Source of the DNA: Eledone cirrhosa
Lineage: Eukaryota; Mollusca; Cephalopoda; Octopoda; Eledonidae
Reading direction: 5' to 3'
Length of the DNA stretch: 64,000 nt
NCBI GenBank assembly: GCA_964016885.1
Contig: OZ024743.1
Location: forward strand, 17,607,999-17,671,998
The position numbers and the translations under genes are program-made. Every line of letters begins with the position of its first letter. Position 1 is the stretch's first letter. The notes beneath the pieces are model-generated. The model ran no database searches and was not told the origin of the DNA. It saw nothing but the letters and a program-made list of their open reading frames with translations. This document shows, in pieces, positions 10,972 through 24,195 of this stretch.

Positions 10972-11474
10972 TACCTCATTTTACTAGTCTCAAGAACGCG
11001 TCTACACGACGTGAGAAAGAATCCCAAAAGGCGGAGGGGGAGATAGTCACGCGATATAACGGTCGAGAAACAGAGCTAAGCCTCTTATAACCACGAAGAA
11101 AATACCACGGAGGCGGAGGGGGTATTCATATCGAGGCCGTAGAAGAGGTAGTGAAGAAGGCGAGAAGTATGAGTAATGGAAGCTTTCCAGTTGTCCCCAC
11201 ACTTCAAAGATTGCTCGACCAGAGGGAGTTATTAATATATTTAGAAACACACAGATACATGCGGACACACACATATATACATGAATGCATCCGCACCCAA
11301 CTGTGAGTTAAGGGTGCCAACTTCACCGATGTTGCTCAATGAATGACTGGGACAGACCAATTCAGTTTGAACCAGACTGAACCAGTATCAGAGTTAAAAA
11401 TACATTATGAAGAGAGAAGAAACATTTAGATATAATTAGTAATAAAATGTATCATACCTAAACTGCCCCTAAAT

Positions 11475-11562
11475 TCCTCGACTACGTAGTTTCGTGGCAT
11501 AAACAAAAACAATATATCAAAGATATAGAGTCCTTGCGAGGTCTGCCGACTTATCAAGAGGA
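11475..11562 (-). ncRNA. hammerhead-like ribozyme, TTGATAA core (591-bp family, copy 2)
   Basis: Same stems, core and GTC cleavage triplet as the copy 591 bp to the left. If transcribed together from the minus strand, cleavage at both sites would release a 591-nt RNA. Confidence 0.55.
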
Positions 11563-11715
11563 TACCTCATTTTACTAGTCTCAAGAACGCGTCTACACGA
11601 CGTGAGAAAGAATCCCAAAAGGCGGAGGGGGAGATAGTCACGCGATATAACGGTCGAGAAACAGAGCTAAGCCTCTTATAACCACGAAGAAAATACCACG
11701 GAGGCGGAGGGGGTA

Positions 11716-11939
<224 letters not shown>

Positions 11940-12050
11940 AATAAGAGGAATTCTAACTTTATCTGATTTACTCGTTTTATTTACAATCCTTTAAAATATA
12001 TATAATGGTATTATAATGAAATAGTATGATAGAATATTAAATTCTAAGTG

Positions 12051-13185
12051 TTAATTGAACGATTTATTCTTTACTAGTGATTCATCACTCTCATTATTTT
12101 TATCAGCGAAGAATTCCACAAGACGTAATTTTCGACAGAATTCTTGGGTATCCTCCTTCAGTTCTTGGTGGTTGACTGTTGGAGTCGGTGTGAATTTCAG
12201 TCCTTTTGACAGAATTTGCATTTCATCATTGTCAAGATCTCTTTTAGATAAATTAATTATTTTAGGATCTACGTGTACAGCTGTTTTGGGTATGTTTCCT
12301 CCTGGAGTTTTTCTTTTTCCGGTTTTTGATGTCCTGACGTTAAAAAATGAATTTTTTCTCTGTTCAGGATTTATATTCCTGTTGGTGTTCGCTTGATGAA
12401 CTTTTGGTCGTGATATTATATCTGGTTTCGTTATGTATTTTGTCCTATTTTTGGTATTCTGTATATTATTTTTCTTCCTGTTAGCATTATTTTTAACAAT
12501 CTGGGAAAATGACCTAGGTTTGCTTTCAGGTTTAGATCGTTTTTTCGTCCAGTTTCTTGTGGGCAATCTCTTTTGAGATCTTGAGAGTGATCTGGTTATT
12601 CTACGTTTTGTTTCCACATTCCTTGTTGGTAGTCTCTGTTGAGATCTTGAGAATGATCTCCTGGTTTTACTACTTCTCATGGTCTGGTCAAAGGAATACC
12701 TATCGTGTTTGTGCTTTTTGTTCATGTTGTGTGCGATAGGGTGTTTTTGTAGACAAAGCGAAGAGTTATTACCGTAGTTCTTCTTTGATTCAAGGTAAGG
12801 TGAGTGTTTGTGTTGGCACGTGTTCTGGCGTATGTTGTGTTGATGAGATTGTCCACTTTTAATGCTTTTTCTCAGGGTTCCAGAGTCTTTACCGTAATTT
12901 GCAGCATATTCCTCGAGAAATAATTGTTTCTGCTGCCATACCTTTCTTCATTTGTTTTCTTCTTTTGAGATATCTCCGATCCATAATTCTCGTAGTTTTT
13001 CAGCTATAATACTAGTCGTTAGCTTTGAAATTTCAACTTCAATTTGGTCATCAATAGCTTCATATTTGGCTTTGTAGCGGGATTGTTTACATTCAGAAAT
13101 GGAGATGTCGGTCCTGAATTTTGTCAATGTAAGTTCCCATCGGAGTTTTGTTTCTTCTTCTGGTTCTCCTGAGAAAAAGCATTAA
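12051..13185 (-). pseudogene. Penelope-like element, N-terminal part of the polyprotein
   Basis: On the minus strand a single frame runs from about 13185 to the TAA at 12051, broken by one TGA near 12945 (context EENK-stop-RKVWQQKQ). The first part is charged and helix-prone (KYEAIDDQIEVEISKLTTS). The middle is basic and rich in R, S and K with two RSFSRSQQRLPTRN-like repeats. The end contains INLSKRDL, ILSKGLKFTPTP and FCRKLRLVEFF, which correspond to the conserved block preceding the reverse transcriptase in PLEs. The RT and GIY-YIG domains are absent; an (AT)n tract follows. A 5' fragment without its 3' part is unusual for retroelement truncation. Confidence 0.6.
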
Positions 13186-13239
13186 AAGTGGACAATCTCA
13201 TCAACACAACATACGCCAGAACACGTGCCAACACAAACA
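12805..13239. repeat. perfect 72-bp inverted repeat (12805-12876 / 13168-13239)
   Basis: The reverse complement of 12805-12876 matches 13168-13239 at every base. The arms are 291 bp apart. The left arm lies inside the PLE N-terminal frame; the right arm marks its 5' end. Identity implies a recent duplication or inversion, or a template switch during retrotransposition. Confidence 0.9.
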
Positions 13240-13660
13240 TATATATTCATTATATTAAGGCTAAATAGTGAGTCTTGTTATTCTGGAATTTTGCCTGCTT
13301 ATAACATGGCCATCTGACAAGAACTAACGTTACATTAGCAGACACAGTATATATACGGAAACCTTGAGATGGGCGAGGTAATATTATTGAGAAGAGGTAA
13401 TATATATCTACAAGTATAAAGAATGGGCTCAACAGGAGAAATGTTATCAGGATGAGATATATAATAGGGCAAACACTCTTAAAAGACGTGAAAATAAGTT
13501 ACCATCAGCCGCATTTAGCGGATATCTGTTTGATATGGGGTTAATTTCTTCATATCATGCAATCGCAACTTCTTTTTCGATATTTCCATGGTATTCACCC
13601 TATTCTATACGCAACCTTTATAGCATAGCTGCGCTGGAGCAATATACTTATATATATATT
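13240..13660. other. no gene seen
   Basis: AT-rich flank of the PLE fragment. Confidence 0.4.
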
Positions 13661-13662
13661 AT

Positions 13663-13666
13663 CTCA

Positions 13667-13731
<65 letters not shown>

Positions 13732-13800
13732 CACTACTACTACTAGTAATAATAATAATGGCAATAATAAAAGATATTATTATTATTATTATTATTATAC
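13663..13800 (+). repeat. (ACT)n then (ATT)n microsatellites
   Basis: About 85 bp of ACT triplets followed by TAA/ATT triplets. The ATT run directly adjoins the 3' end of the R4-like fragment on its right, so it is likely that element's (TAA)n tail. Confidence 0.9.
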
Positions 13801-14436
13801 AGTTGCATTTATCTTGCTTTATGTTCATAGGTGTTATCACCAAGTCACAACCAGTGAACTCAAGAGACAACAAGGTCCGCCATGTTCAAGAAATAACATG
13901 CATACACACACATGCATATTTAGGTGTTTAGACTTGTGATGTACTTATATTGACAGACTCTTCCTTAGTATATGGGCAGTTCCCATTAGTACTATATTTT
14001 GGATTTCTCCTATACGCGGATTTGCTAGGATTTGCGATAAGTAATCATTAGACCCCTTAGGTATCATTCCTAGAGAGCCTACAACCACTGGTATTGTTTT
14101 AGTTCTCAATTTCCACATTTTTCCAATTTATATCCCCAGGTCCTTATACTTGCTCAATTGTTTCAAATGTTTTTATAGATACATTGTTGTCTATTGGAAC
14201 GGACATATCAATTAGCAGACATACTCTCTTTTTAAAGTCATTCAATATTATATCAGGTCTATTTGCATCTATTTTTCGGTCTGTTTGGATTTTAAAGTTC
14301 CACAAGATTGAGATGTGATCTTTTTCAAGTATGGGAGGTGGTTGATGCTCCCACCAATTCTTTTCATGGGGCAGGTCAAAATGCTTACACAGTATCCAAT
14401 GTATCTATTGTGCAGCTCTGTCATGCCTGTTAGCGG
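13801..14436 (-). pseudogene. R4/Dong-like LINE, 3' fragment (restriction-like endonuclease end)
   Basis: Reading leftward, the sequence matches the 3' parts of the copies at 49482-52764 and 57109-58165. It includes the segments encoding the WEHQPPP, DHISILWN(F), PDIILNDFKK-like and VVVGSLG(M)IPKG-like parts of the endonuclease region, then the shared 3' untranslated part and a (TAA)n tail. Stops and frameshifts are present. Its 5' side is cut at 14437 where a SINE follows. Dead copy. Confidence 0.65.
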
Positions 14437-14604
14437 TGAATTGGCAGTATGAGGGTCGGACATGCTTCACAGCATAGTTACGTCCCAAATCCTGCCGAGG
14501 TTAACTTTGCCTTTCATCCTTACGGGGTCCATAAAATAAAGTACCAGTAATGCACTGGATAATTGCTGGCCTCGTGCCAAAAGTAGAAACAATTATTATT
14601 ATTC
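14431..14604 (+). mobile_element. cephalopod tRNA-derived SINE, abutting the R4-like fragment
   Basis: Contains GGCAGTATGAGGGTCGGAC, a decayed B box (CCCAAATCCTGCCGAGG), the shared central domain and CTGGCCTCGTGCCAAAAGTA, then an (ATT)n tail. It starts exactly where the R4-like sequence stops matching its relatives. Confidence 0.75.
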
Positions 14605-14639
14605 TTCTTATTATTATGTTATTATTATTATTCGTCCTC

Positions 14640-15285
14640 ATATTTCTGATGGTGTCTTGGGGGTAGATTCTCCAGACACTCCATCATGTAAGAAGTCAGA
14701 AGCAACCATCACCAAATGGATAGAGAGAAACAGAGTAGCAAGAATCTGACCATATCGATCCCATCGTCCTGCAGACCCGATCATCACAGTTATATACATT
14801 TTCAAAGTCGCCAAAATAATTGATTGGTTGCGCTGCGGCTGGGATGAAAACCGCACATAGCTGGGACTCAATCATCTCCCTGCATCACTTTGCCAGACAC
14901 CTGCATAGACTTTATCGGGCAGGCTTAACAATGTTATCTCTCAATAATAGGAAAAATAAATGTTGTATCCATATTTGAAAAAAGGATCATCATTCCCGAA
15001 TGCCATTGCTTAAGGACCTTTCCAGCTATCCAAGCCACCTGGTTAATAAGAGACTACCAGTATAAAATTTCCTCAATTTATCAAATTGTACTTCAGACTT
15101 ATATCAATCGGCGCCATATATTTTGCAACAACCTGAACAATTACCAAACACCATTTAGATGCACTCATCCCTCCACCATTCTTAACTTTACAAACATCGT
15201 GAATATTGGTAATCGGTATAGTTAAAAATTATTTAAAGTAAAACTTCTTAGCAAGCTTCCTAAACAACACACACACATGCACGCG
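14640..15285. other. no gene seen; possible old repeat
   Basis: Somewhat GC-richer stretch (14640-15180) with fragments of plausible coding-like composition but no frame beyond 77 codons and no domain that I can name. Confidence 0.35.
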
Positions 15286-15358
15286 CACACTTTCACACAC
15301 ACACACGTACATAGAAACACACATAGCACACACACACACACACATACACACACACACG

Positions 15359-15424
<66 letters not shown>
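15286..15424 (+). repeat. (CA)n-(TA)n microsatellite
   Basis: Imperfect CA repeat passing directly into a ~65-bp TA repeat. Confidence 0.95.
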
Positions 15425-15425
<1 letters not shown>

Positions 15426-15429
15426 GTTT

Positions 15430-16930
15430 ATGTATTTGTACTGCAACATTTTGATGTGAAGTCATGTGTACAAACAAAAAATCGTTATTTTGGGCTAAAG
15501 CCCTGCGGTTACAGACATGATACAAGATAGAGCCATATCTCTAAATGTATCTCCCCCTTTCTCTCTTTCTGTATATATATGTCCATATGTATATATGGGT
15601 GTGTGGTGTTTATATATGTGTGGTCGCTGTGTTACCATAAGTGTCATTATTCATAGCTTATCTTTTAGAAACTATACCTCAAAATTCAGTTCTGCATTGG
15701 TGATCAATCAACCTCTTTGAACTGATTTACTATTTTAATTTTAATTGAAAACCATGCTATAAAAACAACATTTAAAACTCAAATATTCTTAAACTTCATT
15801 CTTTTGAAAAAAGTATATTTTTGTATTTATATATCTATATAATGTACACATTATATAATTAATTCCCAAGAAATTAATGGGTTCATTCACGGCTGCATTA
15901 AATTACTATTTTTGAATAGAATTTTCAGATTAGTTATTTATCATTTTCTGATATATCATTTTCCTACCGAAATTAATTAACTTAATAGATTATTTAACCT
16001 TTTAATGTGTCAAGTAATAATATCGTAATTAAATTAATTTCCCAAGTGATTGTGTAAGCCATATATTTGCGCATTGAATGCCTTAGAGGATTTTGCCAGA
16101 ACAATCGACGTCGTTACTCGCATAATAATTGTATGTGCAAATATTAAAATAACATCTGTTCCAGAAGCATCCTGGGCATAATTGTCAATGCTGGAACATT
16201 GAGATGCGTATTAAATATTCATACATACCCTATTCTTAAATATTAGATGGATGAAGTAAGGCCTGATAATCGGAGGACTGGTATCTCGGTTAAACTAAAA
16301 ATATCAGTCTGAAAATGCAGTACAATTTGCGAAGGAGTCTTTCAGGTACTACATAATATTTCAGCTTGTAAAATTAAAACTATGCTCCGAAAATAGCCGT
16401 TCTGTTATTTATTATCGTTACTGATGAACATTTTCTGTTTTGTTGCCTTTAGAATTCAATGAATGATAGAAATACTAATTAAAACAATAGTTCTTAAATA
16501 ATCATAATCTAATACGTTTTACGTGATAATCAATCGTTATACAGAAACATCTCTTTGAAATATACATATATATTTTTTAAAGATTTGGTAACATTTGAGC
16601 GTATGTGAGTCCTCTCACGTTGCCTTTCTTACACACTTTTCTTCCTTGTAATACATTGTATCTTCAAACAGTCATATATGGTGATCATTATAGGGGTTGC
16701 TTATCTATCGATCAATTTATGTGTTACGATAATTGTTAATGACATTCTGGTTTCTCATCATGCCAAGATAAGTTTAATTAAACTCCATTCAAAGGCCACA
16801 AATTACTTGTTATTAGGATAGCTTATGTTTACTCTTCATTATAGTTACGTTACGTCTGAGATCAAAATTCTCCAGAACACCTGCCGCATTTGACGATTTA
16901 CCTACACTTGTGACTCCAGTATTCCAGGTT
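15430..16930. other. no gene seen
   Basis: AT-rich, single-copy-looking DNA without long frames or structured RNA that I can detect. Confidence 0.5.
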
Positions 16931-16934
16931 GGCC

Positions 16935-17155
16935 GAAGAAGAAGAAGTATGGTGTTCGACTCTCTACCGATACTCGGACACCAGGATTTGCAATATAGAG
17001 CTACGGTCCTTTACAGTCTGAGTTCAAACCCGGCCCGAGTTAACTTTGCCTTTCATCCTTTCGGGGTCGATAAAATAATGGACCAGTAACGTCCTTGGGT
17101 CGATTTAATCCACTTTCCCCGCCCACCAAATTACTGGCCTTGTGCCAATACAATA
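16935..17155 (+). mobile_element. tRNA-derived SINE, second subfamily
   Basis: Has a tRNA-like left part with B box GAGTTCAAACCC and the central block GTTAACTTTGCCTTTCATCC, then GGGGTCGATAAAATAATGGA. It then differs from the other SINEs: CAGTAACGTCCTTGGGTCG and CCACTTTCCCCGCCC precede CTGGCCTTGTGCC. It therefore represents a longer or older subfamily sharing the central domain. Confidence 0.7.
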
Positions 17156-17174
17156 AATCAATATACTGAAATAA

Positions 17175-19225
17175 TGCAAGGAAGAAATTCGATGCAAATA
17201 CATTTTTAGAAGGTTGGCTATTTCTATAGAACCAAAGAGACAACTACGACATCGGCACGTCTGAATACCGGAAGAAGAGGAAGATTCGTTTTTTCACTGT
17301 GCTCTGCTAAATGATGGCATTTAGTTCAATGGCAATACTTACGATAATGGGTTAAATTTGTACATATTCGGATGTGTCTTATAGATTAATATACGTAATA
17401 TTTAGAAACACAAATCATAAATATCTCATACCATATGAATTTGAAGGGCTGCCTATGATTTCGAAGGTCAATCGTGCTTTAAATCTGAAATTGTTATGGA
17501 TTAACAGGGACTCTACAATAAATGAATTTCTGTGCGTTATTATGCTGAAAATAAGTAGTTGCCATTACTGCTTTAGGGAAGTGGGACTCCAATGAAGTCA
17601 TTCAGGCAATACATTTAAATGAGGATCCTTTTACATCATATCCCCACCTCCGGGAAGCAATAAAATGAATTATATAGTGAATAAAATTATCAAACCCAGA
17701 CAAAATCCCACAACCATTCACATGTGATGCTTTAACAATGCATCATCTGTATTGCTCCGAACGCTTATATAGTTAGTATTAAAAACGGCAGAATTTATAT
17801 TTAGAATTCAGAAAAAAATCAACAAATATTGCATGTATTCTTTTGTAAGCTTTTACGATACTGCTAATATACAGACCTATACATATATATGATATAAATA
17901 TCTACAGGTGACATCTTGTTATTCGTAATAAAACAGGAGCATATTTGTGTTGCAGATTAAAATGGAGAGATAAATCTGTATTACATAACTTGAGGGAAAT
18001 AATTGCGCATGTCTTCGGTATGCTGGACTATTAAACGCCGCGGTGAATAAACCTCTGGATTTCGCTGTTATATATAGTACCGCATATTATTTTCTTGACA
18101 TGTTTCTCATGTGTTTATTGAAACCTCAACAGCGTCAAATTTGTTCAATCAGCTTAGAATTAAATATTTGTATTACATAGGAACACTGTTCGTTACATTA
18201 GATCGACTTTAATTCCAAAGAGGCAAAGTTGGCAATAAAGTAATCAACAAGCGTAACATTTTAACTTGTTGACAATTATCCAGGATACATTAGGTCAGAT
18301 ATATTCCAGGTCTTTAAATATTCCGAAGCTGAATAGGGAATCATTGTCCCTCTGTGTTTAGAATAAAGAAGCGCAAATAACTTCTATTTCCATATTGACT
18401 TTAGCTTCAGGAATGGAAATATATTCCATAACAGCATTAAAGAAATTTCTAGTACAAGGTGTAAGGATAGCAACATTTTCGATTAAGGTAACACCCTAAT
18501 CCAAGGCATTCAAAAATAAGTATCCTGCATTTAAACAGATTGTATGTTTCCTTCAATGGCAATATAGTTGTTGGTGTTTCGCCAGAGAGGAGGGTGTATT
18601 CTCTTCCTGTAGCTGAAACGACAAAATCCACAGATAATTAAATCAAGGACTTCAGTGTATTGAAATGTTTGTTATAATCTTTGCGTAAAAAAAGACGGTT
18701 CTAACGTATTATGAAACGTTTCTCTTGAGATTATTATTGTCAGTTGGTGTAAGACTAACTATTATAAATCTTGGGTTCAATTCTTGAGTGTGAGGAGCGA
18801 TGTGTTGTAGTGAAAGACAGTTCATTTATTAGCATCTACTGAAAATTGCTAAGGCAGGAGTAGCAAGGAGATTTAGCCTGTAATTTGACGGACTAACTGT
18901 TCAACAAGGACTTCTGAACACTCAGCCGCCTAAGGTCAAAATAATCTGTGATATGCATCGACCCGATGGGCTTCTAGGCTTAATACAGAGTTTAGAAGTT
19001 TTAAGAAATTACGATAAGTTCCATTCTTTTTCGCCTTACTGTGTGACCAGCAATAGGATGGCTTCTCCATAAATAGTAATGTCTGAATAATTCATTTACT
19101 TGGACTGGACCTTGCTATGATGTGTTGTAGCCCTAGCACTAGTGAAACATATCATTGTACCGTATTCTCTTGTTTTAGTGTTCTTGATAAAATTTCATTG
19201 ACATACTCACACACACGTGTACGTG
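17175..19225. other. no gene seen
   Basis: AT-rich intergenic-looking DNA. Frames of 60-73 codons occur on both strands without recognisable motifs. Confidence 0.5.
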
Positions 19226-19229
19226 TACC

Positions 19230-19342
<113 letters not shown>

Positions 19343-19809
19343 TGACCACTGCCACGTCACAGTTCTTAGCCATTTTGAATTCGTTTCTGGTGGGGATCAT
19401 TTAAGAAAAATCTTCGTCCAAGTGAGTTTGTTTGTTGATCATTTCGAAGCTCGAGAATTTATCCTTCATCGGATATTTCCAAAAGCGAATGAAATCCCTA
19501 GGGGTAGAACCGTAATCCGGGTATGTTTATATACATTTGTTTTTCTAACTTTAATTTTAAACCTAATTGTGTATGGTTGACGATATATTTAATCGATTTC
19601 CACGTGCTATTGAAATGGTGGGTAAATATTCTCTAGCCGTTGATCGCGAATAGATAGCTGTCGTTTATTTATCTATTATTTCTTTTTAGGTGCCTTTTAA
19701 TCTTATAGCCTGGTTGAATTGCTTTTTTGTGTGGTTGATTATGCTGATTGGGAGAGGAAATGGTGTATATATCTTATGAGATGATTCTATGGACATAATT
19801 TAATTTATA

Positions 19810-19860
<51 letters not shown>

Positions 19861-19972
19861 TAGAACACTGGAATGTAATATCCGTATTGGTAGAACACTC
19901 AGTCCATGGGGCGAGATAGGTAGAAGTGGTTACACAACAGTTAGTTCACCATCCCGAGAACAATTGTTTCAT

Positions 19973-20158
19973 CTTAGAGGATCCTCACCTAACATGGACA
20001 TGGTTATACGGAACCGGAAGGACAACCGTACGAACGCGCATGCGCAGAAACGATCACGTCACAGAGGCAATACTAAATTGCGTGCAAGACGTTTAAGGGA
20101 GATAACTGCGAAATTCCAAAAGTATTTAGTTGATAAGAAAATAAGGATGGTGTTGTAA
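19973..20158 (+). promoter_or_regulatory. conserved short frame with NRF-1-like and CRE-like sites in PLE terminal repeat
   Basis: The copy contains the palindrome GCGCATGCGCA, which fits the NRF-1 binding consensus, followed by ATCACGTCAC, a CRE/ATF-like site. Both copies of the terminal repeat also keep an open frame ending in VDKKIRMVL or VDKKIRMLL plus TAA, containing NRTNAHAQKRS. I cannot tell whether the element is used as promoter, as coding sequence or neither. In the inverted copy the palindrome is GCGCATGCACA, so the site is partly lost. Confidence 0.3.
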
Positions 20159-20349
20159 TTCAATCCGGAGATTTGTAGTTATGTAACATGTGTTTCCAGA
20201 CGTGTGGACAACGTGTGAAGAATTCATTTATTGAGCTTAGGCAAGCACTATTGCCTAATCTCTTTAGAATATTTATTCGTTCATCGATACATTATCCACA
20301 AGACGGATTGCCCCGTGCATATGACTTGGACTTAGTGATGGCTTCCATT

Positions 20350-20815
20350 CTATGGAGTAGTGTATACTTGAGTCCTAACTGACCATACGTGGTTCGCGAG
20401 ATTCGTGGATGAATGTCTGCCCGAGTACTTAAATGTAGATTGGTGGTTCAGGAAGCATTCCTTAAATCGGCGCTCCGCCATACCCACATAGGATTTGGTA
20501 TCCTGTGGTTGATTTGTTCTGTTGGAAGTGACCACAGCTTCATAAACTACAGCGGGTGTGTTGCATTGCTGTTCAATGGGACAAGCTTCGGGCTTACGGC
20601 AAGAGCACCCAGGTGGGGTGTTGTCCTTTGGGCTGTAGGTGATGTGGGCCTTCATGTTCTTAGCGCCGGAGTATCCTAGTTTTACTTTGTGTCGGTTAAA
20701 TATGGAGCGGTATTTATGACCTATGGGAAAGTGTATATCTAAGAGAGCTAGAAATATTTTGCTTTCATTCGTTTTAACGTTGAGTGAGAAGGGAGGGGAA
20801 AACCAGATAGTTGTC
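20350..20815 (-). pseudogene. Penelope-like element, C-terminal linker and GIY-YIG endonuclease
   Basis: A minus-strand frame of about 155 codons, open from about 20815. In order: WFSPPFSLNV and FPIGHKYRSIFNRHKVKLGY, the PLE region after the RT thumb; a CxC cluster (CSCRKPEACPIEQQC), the zinc-binding linker; then VVYEAVV and YVGMAERRFKECF...H...F, the GIY-YIG nuclease with its YVG turn and following arginines. The end is frameshifted near 20370, after which another frame reads SIEWKP as expected. The RT domain upstream is missing. PLEs pair RT with this nuclease to insert into chromosomes; this copy is dead. Confidence 0.75.
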
Positions 20816-21424
20816 TAATGTCTACAATAGTAACTACAAAGCTCCGGATTGTATTACAACAACATCCTAATTTTCTTATCAACTAGAAAGTTTTGGACCT
20901 TCGCAGTTATCTCCCTTACACCTATCGCACGCAATTTAGAATTGCCTGTGTGAAGTGATCGTTTCTGTGCATGCGCATTCGTGCGGTTTTCCTTCCTGTT
21001 CAGTATAACCATGTCCATTACATGCTGCGGATCCACTAAGGTTAAACAATTGTTCTCGGTATGGTGAACTAAGTGTTGTGTAACCATTTCGAGCAATGAT
21101 ACTAACGGTGAGTAACCCCACTGAAAGGTTTCGTGAAATAGTATTTTTAAGACGATATAGTGCATTTGTAGATTTTTCCAAATTGACGGATAAGTTTTTA
21201 TTCTTGATTTTATTTTGAGTTGAGATTCTATTCGTTTTTTTACTTTGATTACAGTAAATCTGAGGATAAACATTTTTTATCTTGACTTGTTTTGAATTAG
21301 GAATGAAATATTTTCCCATAGCTTACGTTAAATATTTTTCATCTTGATGTAATAGTCACTAATATGTCTGAATTACTGTCCGCTATTTATTCACATAAAT
21401 TTCTCTATTTTCATTTATATATAA

Positions 21425-22690
<1,266 letters not shown>

Positions 22691-22691
22691 C

Positions 22692-22840
<149 letters not shown>

Positions 22841-23226
22841 TCCGTATGCCTGTCCATTAAATATCATCAATAACATCAAAACAAAAGGAGAACTTAATGC
22901 CTTGAAAACTTTTGGTAATTTCTCATATGTTGGTATTTTTATCACTAACATAACATTTAATGGCTTATATATGAAATACTCTCATTACGTATAATAATCG
23001 TATTTTTCCTGCTGAGGGTAGATGTAATGATATACAATGTAATCTATGGTGAACTTTCTATGACGTGAGCCTTTATTATTCTTTGAAATACAAATTGTAT
23101 TCCCTTTCGTTTTATATATGTACATATCATTTATTCATAATGTGAGATTCTACAAATATAGCATACATAAACAATACCAATATGATATAAAAACAAAAAT
23201 ATGAAGATATATGTGTATATAGATAT

Positions 23227-24195
23227 ACACATTAATATAAATTAATATATGATAAACACAAATACAATTATATAAGTGCTTGTATTGCAAATGACCAAGT
23301 TAGCTAGATTGAAAAATATTAATTAAAATTAATACAGTTTGCCTGTCTCGATTTAAAATAATAAACCAATAAAAACAAACCCATATTGGCAATAGCCGTG
23401 ATACCTGGACACATTTAAATTTCAAAACCCAAATCAGTTCCGTAGACAAATCTCAATTTCAAAACTCAAATTCGTTTAGCAACGATAAGTGAAAATTCCA
23501 TTTCTGTGCTCTTCGGCAGGTATCCAGAAATTAGTATGTTTTCACTTCAAAATACTTAGGAGGACTGATAGAGAAGTGTTTAACGCACATGGTTTCTCAG
23601 CGCCTAGCCAGCCGTATACTCGTGCCGCTAGAAATAACGGCCGTTTTATGGGACTAAAATTAGCTCAACAAAAGGAGCCGTTAATACTATATATAGAGTC
23701 ATAAACTCAAACAGTCTTTTACAATTAAATAGCTCAAAGAACGGCTCCTTTTTTTGAGCTAAATTTTAGTCCCATAAAAACGGCCGTTATTCCTAGCGGC
23801 ACGAGTATAGGGCTGTCTATGCGCTGAGAAACCATGTGCGTTAAACACTTCTCTATGAGTCCTCCTAAGTATTTTGAGGTGAAACATACTAATTTCTGGA
23901 TACCTGCCGAAGAGCACAGAAATGGAATTTTCGCTTATCCTTGCGAAACGAATTTGAGTTTTGAAATTTAGATTTGTCTACGGAACAGATTTGGGTTTTG
24001 AAATTTAAATGTGTCCAGGTATCACGGCTATTGCCAATATGGGTTTGTTTTTATTGATTTATTATTTTAAATCGAGACAGGAAAACTGTATTAATTTTAA
24101 TTAATATTTTTCAATCTAGCTAACTTGGTCATTTGCAATACAAGCACTTATATAATTGTATTTGTGTTTATCATATATTAATTTATATTAATTTG
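23227..24195. repeat. large palindrome, ~455-bp arms
   Basis: 23227-23683 is the inverted copy of 23741-24195 with a 57-bp spacer. Arms share blocks such as TTCGGCAGGTATCCAGAAAT, AAGTGTTTAACGCACATGG and CGGCCGTT. A third copy in the same orientation as the right arm follows directly. The frame ILRRTDREVFNAHGFSAPSQ is open in two copies, but this is expected from sequence identity and is not evidence of a gene. Confidence 0.85.

Larger units (their letters stand above)
10811..11715 (-). repeat. 591-bp tandem repeat, 1.5 units, with one hammerhead motif per unit
   Basis: The first unit starts at 10811 after an (AT)n tract; the second starts at 11402 and is cut at 11715 by another (AT)n tract. 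The same unit occurs at 31376-32322 with a 593-bp period. It has no reverse transcriptase or other protein domain. Each unit contains a hammerhead-like fold on the minus strand (10884-10971 and 11475-11562). Tandem units each bearing a self-cleaving motif are the layout described for retrozymes and for PLE terminal repeats. Confidence 0.7.
19893..21110. repeat. inverted repeat flanking a PLE nuclease domain
   Basis: 19893-20185 on + matches 20838-21110 on - (shared blocks: TTAGTTCACCAT, GAGAACAATTGTTT, ACATGGTTATAC, GGGAGATAACTGCGAA, TAGTTGATAAGAAAAT). By eye identity is about 80-85%. The sequence between holds the GIY-YIG coding frame. PLEs are known for partial terminal repeats in direct or inverted arrangement. 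Confidence 0.7.

Noticed and set aside
19432..19500. Hammerhead-like CCGATGA...GAAATGATCAA on the minus strand
   Set aside because: The core has a C at position 4, stem III lacks the closing U, and stem I cannot be formed. Probably a decayed PLE end at best.
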